Shown: positions 45,366-56,544, counted from the first letter of the stretch. The stretch: 64,000 nt of DNA from Flexivirga caeni (GCF_003724155.1 NZ_RJJQ01000010.1:1-64000), one strand, 5' to 3'. A program made the numbers and translations. The notes: generated by a model from the letters alone, not told the origin.

Positions 45366-45940
45366 CAGGCCCGCGGCAACGCGTCCAGCGCGGCGGCGAT
45401 CCGGTCGGTCACTTCGTCGAGTTCGCCGACACCGTCGATCTCGACGACCAGCCGTCGCTCGGTATAGACGCGCACCAGGGGTTCGGTTTCCGCGCGGTAA
45501 ACGCGCTGACGCTCGCGGATGACTTCCTCGGTGTCGTCGCTGCGGCCGCTGGTTTCAGCACGCTTGAGCAGCCGGGAGACCAGCTCCTGCTCCGGCACCT
45601 GCAACTCCAGCACCGCGTCCAGGCCATGCCCCCAACCGGACAGCAGCGTGTCGAGCGCCTCGACCTGCCCGACGGTGCGCGGGTAGCCGTCGAGGAGGAA
45701 CCCCTCGCGGGCATCATCCTGGGCGAGCCGGTCAGCGACGATCTCGTTGGTGACCTCGTCCGGCACGTAACCACCGGCGGCCAAGATGCTGCTCACCCTG
45801 GTGCCGAGCTCGGTCTCGCGGCGGATGTTGTCGCGGAAGATGTCTCCGGTGGAGATGTGCGGGATGCCGCAGCGCTGCGCGATGTGCTCGGCCTGCGTTC
45901 CCTTGCCGGCTCCCGGCGGTCCCAGAATGATGAGGCGCAT
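45365..45940 (-). CDS. adk: Adenylate kinase
   Basis: A 191-residue short-form enzyme converting AMP and ATP to two ADP. GPPGAGKGTQAEHIA is the P-loop, DGYPRTVGQVEAL the AMP-binding segment and the short LID has no zinc cysteines. It overlaps secY and map by 1 bp each, so the trio is co-translated. Confidence 0.97.
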   Translation of the reverse strand: MRLIILGPPGAGKGTQAEHIAQRCGIPHISTGDIFRDNIRRETELGTRVSSILAAGGYVPDEVTNEIVADRLAQDDAREGFLLDGYPRTVGQVEALDTLLSGWGHGLDAVLELQVPEQELVSRLLKRAETSGRSDDTEEVIRERQRVYRAETEPLVRVYTERRLVVEIDGVGELDEVTDRIAAALDALPRA

Positions 45941-47259
45941 TATCTCAAGAACCCTTCGTAGTGATGCTGCTGCAGCTTGGAGTCAACCTGCTTGACGGTA
46001 TCGAGACCGACACCTACGAGGATGATGATGGATGCGCCACCGAACGGGAAGTTCTGGTTGGTACCCACCAAGGCGAGCGCGATCAGCGGAATCAGCGCGA
46101 TGATCGCCAGATAGATCGCACCGCCAACGGTGATCCGGGTCAGCACATAGTTGATGTACTTCGCCGTCGCCTTGCCGGCGCGGACCCCCGGGATGAACGA
46201 GCCCGACTGCTTCAGCCCGTCCGCAACCTCGTCGGGCTGATAGGTGATCGACACGTAGAAGAACGTGAAGAAGACGTTCAGCACGGTGTAGACGATCATG
46301 TATGACGGGTGGTCGCTCTTGGCCAGGTTGTTGAACACCCAGGTCGCCCACGCCGCCTGATGCGGGTTGGTCTGCGGATTGGTGAACTGCGCGACCATGA
46401 CCGGCAACGACAGCAGGGAGCTGGCGAAGATGATCGGGATCACGTTGGCCATGTTGACCTTGAGCGGGATGTAGGTGGACGTCCCGCCATACATCCGGCG
46501 GCCGATCATCCGCTTGGCGTATTGCACCGGGACGCGGCGGATGGAGTTCTCGACGTAGACCACCACGGTCAGGATGACCAGGCTCATCACCACGACCAGG
46601 AAGAACTTGCCCCAGCCCTGGGTGTGGATCGACCAGATCTCGGACGGCACGCGCGCGGCGACCGAGACCAGGATCAGCAGCGACATACCCTGGCCGACAC
46701 CCTTCTCGGTGACCTGCTCGCCGAGCCACATGATCAGGCCGGTGCCCGCGGTGAAGCTCAGCACCATGATGACCAGGGTCGGCCAGGCGCCGTCGGTCAT
46801 GATGTTGGCGCAGGCCGGACCGTTGCCCAGGATCGACTGCGGGTTGTTGTGCACTGCGGTCACCAGCGTCGAGGACTGCAGGATGGCCAGGCCGATGGTC
46901 AGATAGCGCGTGTACTGCGTCATCTTGGTCTGACCGGCCTGCCCCTCCTTCTTCAGCTGCTCGAACTTGGGGATCACGACCGTCAGCAGCTGCACGATGA
47001 TCGTGGCGGTGATGTAGGGCATGATCCCGAGCGCGAAGATCGACAGCTGCAGCAGCGCGCCGCCGGAGAACAGGTTGGCCAGGCCGAGCAGCGACTGCTG
47101 CCCGCCGGAGCCCTGCTGACAGAGCTGCACCTGCTTGTAGTCGATGCCTGGCGCAGGAATGTGAGAGCCCAGCCGGAAGACGGCGACGATCGCGAGCGTG
47201 AACAGGATCTTGTTCCGCAGGTCGGGCGTGCGGAACGCGCGGCCGAGAGCGTTGAGCAA
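45940..47259 (-). CDS. secY: Protein translocase channel SecY
   Basis: A 439-residue membrane protein with ten predicted helices, the pore of the Sec translocon (with SecE and SecG, and SecA for post-translational export). GIMPYITATIIVQLLTVVIP near residue 85 is a hallmark. The start is TTG at 47259 with AGGAGG 7 nt upstream; no ATG or GTG fits as well. A 308-bp gap with a large hairpin precedes it, so it may have its own promoter. Confidence 0.97.
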   Translation of the reverse strand: MLNALGRAFRTPDLRNKILFTLAIVAVFRLGSHIPAPGIDYKQVQLCQQGSGGQQSLLGLANLFSGGALLQLSIFALGIMPYITATIIVQLLTVVIPKFEQLKKEGQAGQTKMTQYTRYLTIGLAILQSSTLVTAVHNNPQSILGNGPACANIMTDGAWPTLVIMVLSFTAGTGLIMWLGEQVTEKGVGQGMSLLILVSVAARVPSEIWSIHTQGWGKFFLVVVMSLVILTVVVYVENSIRRVPVQYAKRMIGRRMYGGTSTYIPLKVNMANVIPIIFASSLLSLPVMVAQFTNPQTNPHQAAWATWVFNNLAKSDHPSYMIVYTVLNVFFTFFYVSITYQPDEVADGLKQSGSFIPGVRAGKATAKYINYVLTRITVGGAIYLAIIALIPLIALALVGTNQNFPFGGASIIILVGVGLDTVKQVDSKLQQHHYEGFLR

Positions 47260-47400
47260 GGTGAGTCCTCCTGGGCCGACCTGCCCGCTCGGGAAGGTGT
47301 GGCGCCGTGACGATCCCGGCGGCTCTCGTCCGGGTGGACGGAACCATCGGGCCGGCCGGTCCGCGTCATGGGCGGGCGGGCCGGAATTTCAGCTGGGCTT

Positions 47401-47419
47401 GGCCAGAGATTACCTGGCC
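47401..47419. other. Small inverted repeat in the rplO-secY gap
   Basis: GGCCAG-AGATTAC-CTGGCC has perfect 6-bp arms; on the minus strand its loop reads GTAATCT and holds a TAATCT box that could be a -10 for secY, but no good -35 was found. Confidence 0.3.
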
Positions 47420-47496
47420 GACTCGCGGCGCGAGCCGTTGGGGAGTGCAGTTGGGCGGACCGGCCCCGGCGCAGCCGCCGGACCGGAAGCGCACGA

Positions 47497-47547
47497 ACGC
47501 CCCGCGGGAAGAACGAGAGTGCCGCTCTCGTCGTTCCCTCGGGGCGT
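47497..47547 (-). terminator. Large stem-loop after rplO
   Basis: ACGCCCCGCGGGAA, GA, ACGAGAG, a TGCCG loop, CTCTCGT, CG and TTCCCTCGGGGCGT fold into a stem of about 22 pairs with few mismatches. It begins 20 bp beyond the rplO stop on the transcribed strand. No U-tract follows. It probably terminates or attenuates the spc transcript before secY. Confidence 0.75.
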
Positions 47548-47567
47548 CCGGGGCGCGAGGACCACGA

Positions 47568-48098
47568 TCACGCAGCGGTGATCGAGCCGCCCGCTGCCTC
47601 GACCTTTTCCTTGGCCGAGGCCGAGAACTTGTCCACGGTGAGGTTCACCGCGACGGTGATCTCGCCGGTGCCAAGCACCTTGACCGGCTGGCCCTTGCGG
47701 ACCGCGCCCTTGGCGACCAGGTCCGCGACGGCGACGTCGCCGCCTTCGGGGAACAGCGCCGAGATCTTGTCGAGGTTGACGACCTGGAAGGTCACCTTGA
47801 ACGGGTTCTTGAAGCCCCGCATCTTCGGCAGCCGCATGTGCAGCGGCGTCTGGCCACCCTCGAAGCTCTCCGGCACCTGGTAGCGGGCCTTGGTGCCCTT
47901 GGTGCCACGACCGGCGGTCTTGCCCTTGGAGCCTTCACCGCGACCCACGCGGGTCTTGGCGGTCTTGGCTCCGGGGGCCGGACGCAGGTGGTGCACCTTC
48001 AGTGCATGCGTTTTCTCTTCAGTCATACTTTCCGTCGCGCCTCTTTCCTTCGCTCCGGGCCCCGCTTCGCTCGTTTCCTCACTCAGGTCGGCGCTCAT
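47568..48098 (-). CDS. rplO: Large ribosomal subunit protein uL15 with unusual N-terminal extension
   Basis: A 176-residue L15 (start ATG 48098). The conserved part is [21 protein letters not shown] onward and [24 protein letters not shown] 48098 has GAGGAG 8 nt upstream and adds [20 protein letters not shown] before the usual MTEEKTH start at 48026, whose own SD is poor. The extra codons come from a GAGCGAAGC-type repetitive element. Which start is used is uncertain. Confidence 0.9.
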   Translation of the reverse strand: MSADLSEETSEAGPGAKERGATESMTEEKTHALKVHHLRPAPGAKTAKTRVGRGEGSKGKTAGRGTKGTKARYQVPESFEGGQTPLHMRLPKMRGFKNPFKVTFQVVNLDKISALFPEGGDVAVADLVAKGAVRKGQPVKVLGTGEITVAVNLTVDKFSASAKEKVEAAGGSITAA

Positions 48099-48100
48099 CT

Positions 48101-48283
48101 TCACTTCTCCTCGACCGTCACCAGGTGACGGACCGCACGAACCATGCCGCGGACCTCCGGGCTGTCCGGCTTCTCGACCGTGTGGCCGATCCGCTTCAGA
48201 CCGAGGGACCGCAGGGTCTCCCGGTGCTGGCGCTTGCCACCGATCTCCGAACGGATCTGGGTCACCACGAGTGTCGTGGCCAT
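48101..48283 (-). CDS. rpmD: Large ribosomal subunit protein uL30
   Basis: A 60-residue protein, start ATG 48283: [20 protein letters not shown], later [18 protein letters not shown] and LVTVEEK. It overlaps the rpsE stop by 1 bp and its stop is 2 bp from the rplO start. Confidence 0.96.
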   Translation of the reverse strand: MATTLVVTQIRSEIGGKRQHRETLRSLGLKRIGHTVEKPDSPEVRGMVRAVRHLVTVEEK

Positions 48284-48957
48284 CAGGCACCTGCCTTCTC
48301 GCCCTGCGCGGCCGCCGCAGCGTCCGCCATGGCGTGCTGCATGCGGGCCGGCACGACCTGGTCGAGCGGCAGCCCACGGCGAGCCGCGACGGCCTCCGGG
48401 CGCTCCAGCTCCTTCAGCGCGGTCACGGTCGCGTGCACGATGTTGATCGCGTTGTCCGAGCCGAGTGACTTGGACAGCACGTCGTGGATGCCGGCGCACT
48501 CCAGGACGGCGCGCACCGGACCGCCGGCGATGACACCGGTACCGGGGCTGGCCGGGCGAAGCAGAACGACGCCGGCTGCGGCCTCACCCTGGACCGGGTG
48601 AGGGATTGTGCCGCCGATCATCGGGACACGGAAGAACGACTTCTTCGCTTCCTCGACGCCCTTGGCGATCGCAGCGGGAACTTCCTTGGCCTTGCCGTAT
48701 CCGACACCGACGGTGCCCTGGCCGTCACCGACGACCACGAGCGCGGTGAAGCTGAAGCGGCGGCCACCCTGGACGACCTTGGCGACCCGGTTGATGGTGA
48801 CGACGCGCTCGAGGTACTGGTTGCGGTCGTCACCACCACGGCGTCCGCCGCGGTCGTTGTCCCGGCCCCCGCGACGGTTGTCGCGACGGTCGTTGCTGGT
48901 GTTGTCGTTCGAGCTGCTGCCGGTGCCGGCAGCGCCTCGACGCTGGGGTCCAGGCAT
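48283..48957 (-). CDS. rpsE: Small ribosomal subunit protein uS5 with RG-rich N-terminal extension
   Basis: A 224-residue S5. The first 48 residues are a disordered Arg/Gly/Asp-rich tract ([20 protein letters not shown]). The conserved core starts [20 protein letters not shown]. Such extensions exist in other Actinobacteria. S5, with S3 and S4, lines the mRNA entry site. Confidence 0.97.
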   Translation of the reverse strand: MPGPQRRGAAGTGSSSNDNTSNDRRDNRRGGRDNDRGGRRGGDDRNQYLERVVTINRVAKVVQGGRRFSFTALVVVGDGQGTVGVGYGKAKEVPAAIAKGVEEAKKSFFRVPMIGGTIPHPVQGEAAAGVVLLRPASPGTGVIAGGPVRAVLECAGIHDVLSKSLGSDNAINIVHATVTALKELERPEAVAARRGLPLDQVVPARMQHAMADAAAAAQGEKAGA

Positions 48958-48991
48958 CAGTGCTTCCTCATTTCGACGTTGAACGTTGCCA

Positions 48992-49366
48992 TTACAGTGT
49001 CAGTCCGCCTTCCCGGGCGCCGTCCGCGATGGCGGCGACCCGACCGGCGTACTTGTTGCCGCCACGGTCGAAGACGACGGCGTCGACTCCGGCTGCCTTC
49101 GCGCGCTCGGCGACGAGCTCGCCGACCTTGCGGGCTTTGGCGGTCTTGTCACCGTCGAGCGCGCGCAGGTCCGCCTCCATCGTCGACGCGGACGCGACGG
49201 TCTTGCCGACGGTGTCGTCGACGACCTGCACGAACACGTGACGGGAGGAGCGGTTGACGACCAGGCGGGGACGCTCGGCCGTGCCCGACAGGCGCTTGCG
49301 CAGCCGGAAGTGGCGCCGAGCGCGGGCCGCGGCCTTGCTCGTGGAACGCTTCACAATCTTTGCCAT
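48992..49366 (-). CDS. rplR: Large ribosomal subunit protein uL18
   Basis: A 124-residue 5S-rRNA-binding protein. The core [20 protein letters not shown] and [20 protein letters not shown] are conserved. It is 3 bp after rplF and 34 bp before rpsE in the standard spc order. Confidence 0.97.
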   Translation of the reverse strand: MAKIVKRSTSKAAARARRHFRLRKRLSGTAERPRLVVNRSSRHVFVQVVDDTVGKTVASASTMEADLRALDGDKTAKARKVGELVAERAKAAGVDAVVFDRGGNKYAGRVAAIADGAREGGLTL

Positions 49367-49369
49367 GGC

Positions 49370-49909
49370 TTACTTACCAGCCTTTCCGACCTTGCGACGG
49401 ATGTGCTCGCCCTCGTAGCGGACACCCTTCGCCTTGTAGGGGTCGGGCTTGCGCAACTTGCGGATGTTGGCGGCAACCTCGCCGACCTGCTGCTTGTCGA
49501 CACCGCTGACCGAGAACCGGGTGGGGTTCTCGACCGCGAAGGTGATGCCCTGCGGAGCCTTGACCAGGATCGGGTGGCTGTAACCGAGGGCGAACTCGAG
49601 GTCCGAACCCTTGGCGGTCACGCGGTAACCCGTGCCGTGGATCTCCAGCTTCTTGGTGAAGCCGTCGGTCACACCGACGACCATGTTGTTGATGAGGCTC
49701 CGGGTCAGGCCGTGGCGCGACCGCGATTCACGCTCATCGTTGGGGCGCGTGACAGTGATCACGCCGTCGTCGCCCTGGGCGACGCTGATGGGCTCCGGCA
49801 CGGTGAGCTCGAGCTGGCCCTTGGGGCCCTTGACCGCGACCGCCTGGCCGTCGATCTTCACCTCGACACCGCTGGGCACCGGAACGGGAAGACGTCCGAT
49901 ACGCGACAT
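49370..49909 (-). CDS. rplF: Large ribosomal subunit protein uL6
   Basis: A 179-residue L6. It begins [17 protein letters not shown] and contains the second-domain signature [20 protein letters not shown]. Upstream rpsH is 26 bp away. It binds 23S rRNA near the factor-binding centre. Confidence 0.97.
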   Translation of the reverse strand: MSRIGRLPVPVPSGVEVKIDGQAVAVKGPKGQLELTVPEPISVAQGDDGVITVTRPNDERESRSRHGLTRSLINNMVVGVTDGFTKKLEIHGTGYRVTAKGSDLEFALGYSHPILVKAPQGITFAVENPTRFSVSGVDKQQVGEVAANIRKLRKPDPYKAKGVRYEGEHIRRKVGKAGK

Positions 49910-49935
49910 CTGAATCTCTCCTTAACTGTTCCGGG

Positions 49936-50343
49936 TCACCAGACGTAGGCGAGGACTTCCCCGCCAACACCCTTGCTCGCCGCCTGCTTGTCGGTCAGCA
50001 GGCCGGACGATGTGGACAGGATGGCAACGCCGAGACCACCGAGCACCTTGGGCAGGTTGGTGGACTTGGCGTAGACCCGCAGGCCGGGCTTGCTCACGCG
50101 GCGGACGCCGGCGATGGAGCGCTCCCGGTTGGGGCCGTACTTCAGGTCGATCGTGAGCGTCTTGTCGACGCCCTCGCCCTCGACGCGGAAACCGGCGATG
50201 TAACCCTCCGTCTGGAGGATTTCGGCGATGTGCGTCTTGAGCTTGCTGTGCGGCATGGTCGCCGAGTCGTGGTGCGCCGAGTTGGCGTTCCGGACGCGGG
50301 TCAGCATGTCCGCGATCGGGTCGGTCATGGTCATCGTGGGCAC
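49936..50343 (-). CDS. rpsH: Small ribosomal subunit protein uS8
   Basis: A 135-residue S8: [18 protein letters not shown] at the start and [19 protein letters not shown] near the end, the 16S-binding part. The standard order would put rpsN directly upstream; here a 178-bp spacer holds a hairpin element. Confidence 0.97.
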   Translation of the reverse strand: MPTMTMTDPIADMLTRVRNANSAHHDSATMPHSKLKTHIAEILQTEGYIAGFRVEGEGVDKTLTIDLKYGPNRERSIAGVRRVSKPGLRVYAKSTNLPKVLGGLGVAILSTSSGLLTDKQAASKGVGGEVLAYVW

Positions 50344-50467
50344 TTGCCCTTCTCACCGTGGTTTCTGCTGGCTCGGAGCCGGTGCGGACCTTCGGTGTCG
50401 TTGGTACGTGGTGTGTTGCTGGATGTGCTGGGGACGCGCCTCACGAAGATCCGTGCTCCACATCGAG

Positions 50468-50516
50468 GCCCCCGCGTAGTGTTCGGGGAGCGAAGCGGAG
50501 GAGAAACTTCGTGGGG
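50468..50516 (-). repeat. Hairpin element after rpsN, related to the one after rpsQ
   Basis: Read on the minus strand: CCCCACGAAGTTT, then CTCCTCCGCTTCGCTCC, then AACACTACGCGGGG. The ends pair imperfectly. The layout and central CCGCTTCGCTCC are shared with 52155-52200. It starts 5 bp beyond the rpsN stop. Confidence 0.8.
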
Positions 50517-50521
50517 TGATG

Positions 50522-50707
50522 TCACCAGCTGGACTTGGTGACGCCGGGCAGTTCGCCGCGGTGCGCCATCTCGCGCAGGCAGATCCGGCACAGGCCGAAC
50601 TTGCGGTAGACCGAGTGCGGGCGGCCGCAGCGCTGGCAGCGGGTGTAGCCGCGCACCGCGAACTTCGGCTTCTTGTCGGCCTTGTTGACCAGGGCTTTCT
50701 TGGCCAT
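50522..50707 (-). CDS. rpsZ: Small ribosomal subunit protein uS14, zinc type
   Basis: A 61-residue protein, start ATG 50707: [20 protein letters not shown]. The zinc ligands are CQRCG and CRICL, and it ends [11 protein letters not shown]. The short type Z form is expected in Actinobacteria next to rplE. Confidence 0.97.
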   Translation of the reverse strand: MAKKALVNKADKKPKFAVRGYTRCQRCGRPHSVYRKFGLCRICLREMAHRGELPGVTKSSW

Positions 50708-50709
50708 GC

Positions 50710-51279
50710 TCAGTTCTCCTTGAAGGGGAAGCCGAGGTGCTTCAGGAGCGCCCGGCCTTCGTCGTCGTTGCTCGCGGTGGTGACGACCGTGATGTCCATA
50801 CCGCGCACGCGGTCGATCTTGTCCTGGTCGATCTCGTAGAACACCGACTGCTCGGTCAGCCCGAAGGTGTAGTTGCCGTTGCCGTCGAACTGCTTGGGCG
50901 ACAGGCCGCGGAAGTCGCGGATGCGCGGCAGTGCGATCGACACCAGGCGGTCCAGGAACTCCCACATGCGGTCGCCGCGCAGCGTGGTGTGCGCGCCGAT
51001 CGGCATACCCTCACGCAGCTTGAACTGCGCGATCGACTTGCGGGCCTTGGTGACGGCCGGCTTCTGACCGGTGATCGCCGCGAGGTCCTTGATGGCGCCC
51101 TCGATCAGCTTGGAGTCACGGGCGGCGTCGCCGACACCCATGTTGACGACAACCTTGGTCACCGTCGGCACCTGCATGACGTTGGCGAACTGGAACTCGT
51201 CCTGCAGCTGACCCTTGATCTCGGACTGGTAGCGCGCCTTGAGGCGGGGCGCCACCTTTTCGGTGGTGGTCGCAGTCAT
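50710..51279 (-). CDS. rplE: Large ribosomal subunit protein uL5
   Basis: A 189-residue 5S-rRNA binder. [16 protein letters not shown] and [20 protein letters not shown] are the conserved stretches. It is 2 bp from rpsZ and 2 bp from rplX. Confidence 0.97.
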   Translation of the reverse strand: MTATTTEKVAPRLKARYQSEIKGQLQDEFQFANVMQVPTVTKVVVNMGVGDAARDSKLIEGAIKDLAAITGQKPAVTKARKSIAQFKLREGMPIGAHTTLRGDRMWEFLDRLVSIALPRIRDFRGLSPKQFDGNGNYTFGLTEQSVFYEIDQDKIDRVRGMDITVVTTASNDDEGRALLKHLGFPFKEN

Positions 51280-51281
51280 CT

Positions 51282-51632
51282 TCAGAGGTCCTTTCCGGAC
51301 TTGACCGCCACGCGGGTGCGCACGGTCTTGGTCCGACCGTCACGCTCCACCTGGTCCTCACGGATGCGGATGCGGGTCGGCTTGCCTGTCTCCGGGTCCA
51401 CGATCATCACGTTGCTCACGTGGATCGGCGCCTCGGTGACCTCGATGCCACCAGCGCCGCCACCCGGCTGACCGGCCTTGACGTGCTTGGTGATCCGGTT
51501 GACGCCCTCGACCAGCACGCGCTGGCGCTCAGGGTCGACCGAGATGACCTTGCCCTGCAGGCCCTTGTCCTTGCCGGAAATGACCTGGACCAGGTCATTC
51601 TTCTTGATCTTCAGCTTCGGTTTGCCTGCCAT
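51282..51632 (-). CDS. rplX: Large ribosomal subunit protein uL24
   Basis: A 116-residue protein with the KOW motif [20 protein letters not shown] near the start. It initiates 23S assembly. Spacing to rplN is 3 bp. Confidence 0.97.
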   Translation of the reverse strand: MAGKPKLKIKKNDLVQVISGKDKGLQGKVISVDPERQRVLVEGVNRITKHVKAGQPGGGAGGIEVTEAPIHVSNVMIVDPETGKPTRIRIREDQVERDGRTKTVRTRVAVKSGKDL

Positions 51633-51635
51633 CGG

Positions 51636-52004
51636 CTACAGCACCTCCGGCGCCAGCGAGATGATCTTCATGAACTTCTTGTCGCGCAACTCACGGCCCA
51701 CCGGGCCGAAGATGCGGGTGCCGCGCGGGTCACCGTCGCTCTTGAGGATGACCGCTGCGTTCTCGTCGAACTTGATGTAGCTGCCGTCCGGGCGGCGCTT
51801 CTCCTTGCGGGTGCGCACGACAACGGCCTTGACCACATCGCCCTTCTTGACGTTGCCGCCCGGGATGGCGTCCTTGACGGTCGCCACGATGGTGTCACCG
51901 ATGCCGGCGTAGCGACGTCCCGAGCCACCGAGAACCCGGATGCACAAGATCTCCTTGGCACCGGTGTTGTCGGCGACGCGCAGTCGCGACTCCTGCTGGA
52001 TCAC
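51636..52004 (-). CDS. rplN: Large ribosomal subunit protein uL14
   Basis: A 122-residue protein starting [20 protein letters not shown] and ending [15 protein letters not shown]. It opens the spc operon; a 201-bp spacer separates it from rpsQ, containing a hairpin element and no gene. Confidence 0.97.
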   Translation of the reverse strand: MIQQESRLRVADNTGAKEILCIRVLGGSGRRYAGIGDTIVATVKDAIPGGNVKKGDVVKAVVVRTRKEKRRPDGSYIKFDENAAVILKSDGDPRGTRIFGPVGRELRDKKFMKIISLAPEVL

Positions 52005-52154
52005 GTTTCTTCTCCTGTCGTCTCACTGGTTCTCGCCCGAAGCGAGCCTTGTGGAACGGTCAATGTTGGTTGCGGTGTTGCCACCGCGGTGGTGCGCGAG
52101 ACCGGAACGGAAACCGTCCATGCCGCGCGAACGATGTGTACCTCGTTCGGGGCC

Positions 52155-52200
52155 CCCGCCAAGTATCCGGAGGAGCGAAGCGGGGGAGGAACTTGGTGGG
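52155..52200 (-). repeat. Hairpin element after rpsQ
   Basis: On the minus strand CCCACCAAGT (52191-52200) pairs with ACTTGGCGGG (52155-52164) with one G:U-type mismatch, around CCCCCGCTTCGCTCCTCC. It starts 5 bp past the rpsQ stop and is homologous to 50468-50516. Confidence 0.8.
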
Positions 52201-52205
52201 TCTTC

Positions 52206-52508
52206 TTACTTGGCCTTCTCGAGGATCTCGACGACGCGCCAGCGCTTCTGCGCCGACAGCGGACGGGTCTCCATGATCAGCACGCGGTCGCCGACACCGG
52301 CTTCGTTGTTCTCGTCGTGCGCCTTCAGCCGTGCGGTCTTGCGCTGCACCTTGCCGTAGAGGGCGTGCTTGACGCGGTCCTCGACCTCGACCACGACGGT
52401 CTTTTGCATCTTGTCGCTGACGACGTAGCCCTGGCGGGTCTTGCGGTAGTTGCGCTCGCCCGCTTCCTTGGCCTCGGTCACAGTTGCTTCCTTGTTCTCG
52501 TCACTCAT
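52206..52508 (-). CDS. rpsQ: Small ribosomal subunit protein uS17
   Basis: A 100-residue OB-fold protein. [20 protein letters not shown] and [21 protein letters not shown] are conserved; about 15 acidic residues precede the core. It overlaps rpmC by 4 bp and ends the S10 operon. Confidence 0.97.
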   Translation of the reverse strand: MSDENKEATVTEAKEAGERNYRKTRQGYVVSDKMQKTVVVEVEDRVKHALYGKVQRKTARLKAHDENNEAGVGDRVLIMETRPLSAQKRWRVVEILEKAK

Positions 52509-52746
52509 GCTTCGGTCTTCTCCTGCGCGCGACCGATGCCGAGCTCACGCTCGCGCAGCTCGGTGTAGATGCGGGCGATGTCCTTGCGGACCGCACGCAG
52601 CCGCGAGTTGTTCTCCAGCTGGCCGGTCGCCGACTGGAAGCGCAGGTTGAACAGCTCCTGCTTCGCCTTGCCCAGCTCGTCGGCCAGTGCTGCGTCGTCC
52701 AGCTCCCGCAGCTTTGCGGGGCGCAGTTCCTTCGAACCCACTGCCA

Positions 52747-52747
<1 letters not shown>
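52505..52747 (-). CDS. rpmC: Large ribosomal subunit protein uL29
   Basis: An 80-residue helical protein: [40 protein letters not shown]. It lies near the nascent-chain tunnel exit and binds SRP and trigger factor. It overlaps rplP by 1 bp. Confidence 0.97.
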
Positions 52748-53165
<418 letters not shown>

Positions 53166-53166
<1 letters not shown>

Positions 53167-53999
53167 CAGGCTTCAGCTCCCTCGGTCGTCGCGGCGGGTG
53201 CCGCGACGACGGCGTCTTCGGCGACCGGGGCCTCAGCAGCTGCGTCACGACGGCTACGGGTGCCACCGCGACGGTCGTCACGGCCACCGCCGCGACGGTC
53301 GTCACGACGGCCACGTGCGGGACGGCTCGGGGCCGCAGCCTGCTCGCGCGCCAGCTCCTTGGCGGTCAGGTCGCCCTTGTAGATCCAGACCTTCACGCCG
53401 ATGCGGCCGAAGGTGGTGCGGGCCTCGTAGAACCCGTAATCGATGTTCGCGCGCAGCGTGTGCAGCGGCACCCGGCCTTCGCGGTAGAACTCGGTGCGGC
53501 TCATCTCGGCGCCGTTCAGCCGCCCGGAGACCATGACCCGGATGCCCTTGGCACCGGCGCGCTCGGCCGTCTGCATGCCCTTGCGCATGGCGCGACGGAA
53601 GTTCACGCGAGCCGACAGCTGCTCGGCGATGCCCTGGGCGACCAGCTGAGCGTCGATCTCGGGGTTCTTGACCTCGAGGATGTTCAGCTGCACCTGCTTG
53701 CCGGTCAGCTTCTCCAGCGAGCCACGCAGGCGGTCGGCCTCGGCGCCGCGGCGGCCGATGACGATGCCCGGGCGCGCCGTGTGGATGTCGACGCGCACGC
53801 GGTCACGGGTGCGCTCGATCTCGACCTTGCTGATGCCGGCGCGCTCCATGCCGGTCGACATCAGACCCCGGATCGCGACGTCTTCCTTGACGTAGTCGCG
53901 GTAGCGCTGACCCGGCTTGGACGAGTCGGCGAACCAGCGGCTCTTGTGGTCCGTCGTGATGCCGAGACGGAAACCGTTCGGGTTGACCTTCTGACCCAT
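53166..53999 (-). CDS. rpsC: Small ribosomal subunit protein uS3 with RG/RD-rich C-terminal extension
   Basis: A 277-residue S3. [20 protein letters not shown] opens it; the KH domain has [20 protein letters not shown]. After residue 220 a basic tract ([20 protein letters not shown]) and an Ala/Glu tail follow. The tract resembles the N-terminal tract of S5, its neighbour at the mRNA entry. The start overlaps the rplV stop. Confidence 0.97.
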
Positions 54000-54403
54000 C
54001 AGCGGCCACCGTCCTTTCGCTCGGGCTGGGCAACGTGCAACGTGATGTGGCTCGTGCGCTTGAGGATGCGGCTGGCGCGACCCTGCGCACGCGGACGGAA
54101 CCGCTTCATGGTCGGCCCTTCGTCGACATACGCCTCGCTGACGACCAGCAGCCGCTCGTCGAACGCGACCGACGCCTGGTCCGCCTTCTGGCGGGCGTTG
54201 GCGATGGCGCTGTTGAGCACCTTGAGGACCTGCTCGCTCGCACCCTGGGGCGCGAAGGTGAGCACGTTGATCGCCTCCTGGGCGTTCTTGCCACGCACCA
54301 GGTCCACAACGCGGCGGGCCTTGGTCGGCGTCACCCGGACGAACCGAGCCTGCGCCTTGGCTTCCACAGTCGTTCCTTCGTTCGTTTCAGTCTTGTTTGC
54401 CAT
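53999..54403 (-). CDS. rplV: Large ribosomal subunit protein uL22
   Basis: A 134-residue protein. [20 protein letters not shown] and [20 protein letters not shown] are conserved; the hairpin reaches the exit tunnel where macrolides bind. It ends in an overlap with rpsC. Confidence 0.97.
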   Translation of the reverse strand: MANKTETNEGTTVEAKAQARFVRVTPTKARRVVDLVRGKNAQEAINVLTFAPQGASEQVLKVLNSAIANARQKADQASVAFDERLLVVSEAYVDEGPTMKRFRPRAQGRASRILKRTSHITLHVAQPERKDGGR

Positions 54404-54423
54404 CGGCAGTTCACCCCGCCGCC

Positions 54424-54705
54424 TCAGCGGCGGCGACCCTTCCGGTCGTCCTTCTCGTGACCCTTGAAGGTGCGAGTCGGGGCGAACTCACCGAGCTTGT
54501 GGCCGACCATCGACTCGGTCACGAAGACCGGGACGTGCTTGCGGCCGTCGTGCACGGCCAGCGTGTGGCCGAGCATGTCGGGAGTGATCATCGACCGGCG
54601 GGACCAGGTCTTGATGACGTTCTTGGTGCCAGCTTCGTTCTGGGCGTCCACCTTTTTCTGGAGGTGGTCGTCGACGAAGGGGCCCTTCTTCAGTGAACGG
54701 GGCAT
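54424..54705 (-). CDS. rpsS: Small ribosomal subunit protein uS19
   Basis: A 93-residue protein starting [20 protein letters not shown], with [20 protein letters not shown] and [13 protein letters not shown]. It binds the 30S head. It is 3 bp from rplB and 20 bp from rplV. Confidence 0.97.
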   Translation of the reverse strand: MPRSLKKGPFVDDHLQKKVDAQNEAGTKNVIKTWSRRSMITPDMLGHTLAVHDGRKHVPVFVTESMVGHKLGEFAPTRTFKGHEKDDRKGRRR

Positions 54706-54708
54706 TTC

Positions 54709-55545
<837 letters not shown>

Positions 55546-55583
55546 TGTCTGTCCTTAGGAGTCTTGTCTGCGGCGGTCGATCG

Positions 55584-55883
55584 TCAGCTCTGCGAGCCGA
55601 AGATGTCGATCGCGCCTTCCTTGAGCGAGACGATGGCGCGCTTGGTGTCCTTGCGCTTGCCGGTGCCGAAGCGGGTCCGACGCGTCTTGCCCTGCCGATT
55701 CATCGTGTGGACCGAGGAGACCTTGACGTCGAAGATCTCTTCGACGGCGATCTTGATCTCGGTCTTGTTCGCCCGCGGGTCGACGAGGAAGGTGTACTTG
55801 CCCTCGTCGAGCAGGGCGTAGGACTTCTCCGAGACGACCGGCGCGATCAGGATGTCGCGCGGGTTCTTGCCCAGTTGCGTCAT
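55584..55883 (-). CDS. rplW: Large ribosomal subunit protein uL23
   Basis: A 99-residue protein. [20 protein letters not shown] and [19 protein letters not shown] are conserved; it docks trigger factor and SRP at the tunnel exit. ATG 55883 is chosen, 3 bp after the rplD stop; the frame continues upstream within rplD. Confidence 0.96.
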   Translation of the reverse strand: MTQLGKNPRDILIAPVVSEKSYALLDEGKYTFLVDPRANKTEIKIAVEEIFDVKVSSVHTMNRQGKTRRTRFGTGKRKDTKRAIVSLKEGAIDIFGSQS

Positions 55884-55885
55884 GG

Positions 55886-56539
55886 TCACTTGTCCTTGTC
55901 GCTCTGCTGCGCGGCGGCCGGGCCGGCCAGGAAGCGCTCCAGCGCAGCCTGGGTGAAGACCAGGTCGTCGGCGCACAGCACGTCGTAGGTGTTGAGCTGG
56001 TCGGCGAAGAGCACGTGCACGTCGGCGAGGTTGCGCACCGACAGCAGCGCGGTCTGCTCGTCGCGGCCGAGGACCACGAGGAGGTTCTTGCGCTCGGTCA
56101 GTCCGCCCAGCAGGCCGGCTGCGGCCTTGGTGGACGGGGTGTCACCCTCGACCACGCTGCTCAGCACGTGGATGCGGTCGTGCCGGGCCCGGTCGGACAG
56201 AGCGCCACGCAGTGCGGCGGCCTTCATCTTCTTGGGGGTCCGCTGCGCGTAGTCGCGCGGCTTCGGGCCGTGCACGATGCCACCGCCGGCGAACTGCGGT
56301 GCGCGGGTCGAACCCTGACGGGCGCGGCCGGTGCCCTTCTGGCGGTACGGCTTGCGGCCACCACCGCGAACCTCGCCGCGGGTCTTGGTGGAGTGGGTGC
56401 CCTGACGTGCGGCAGCCAGCTGCGCCACCACAACCTGGTGGATCAGCGGCACGTTGGTCTGCACGTCGAAGACCTCGGCCGGCAGCTCGACGCTGCCTGC
56501 CTTCGCGCCCGAGGCGCTGGTGATGTCAACGGTCGTCAT
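55886..56539 (-). CDS. rplD: Large ribosomal subunit protein uL4
   Basis: A 217-residue protein starting at ATG 56539. [20 protein letters not shown] and [20 protein letters not shown] are the conserved loop entering the tunnel. It is 5 bp from rplC. In E. coli L4 autoregulates the S10 operon; whether the long leader here plays that role is not known. Confidence 0.97.
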   Translation of the reverse strand: MTTVDITSASGAKAGSVELPAEVFDVQTNVPLIHQVVVAQLAAARQGTHSTKTRGEVRGGGRKPYRQKGTGRARQGSTRAPQFAGGGIVHGPKPRDYAQRTPKKMKAAALRGALSDRARHDRIHVLSSVVEGDTPSTKAAAGLLGGLTERKNLLVVLGRDEQTALLSVRNLADVHVLFADQLNTYDVLCADDLVFTQAALERFLAGPAAAQQSDKDK

Positions 56540-56544
56540 CTGGC

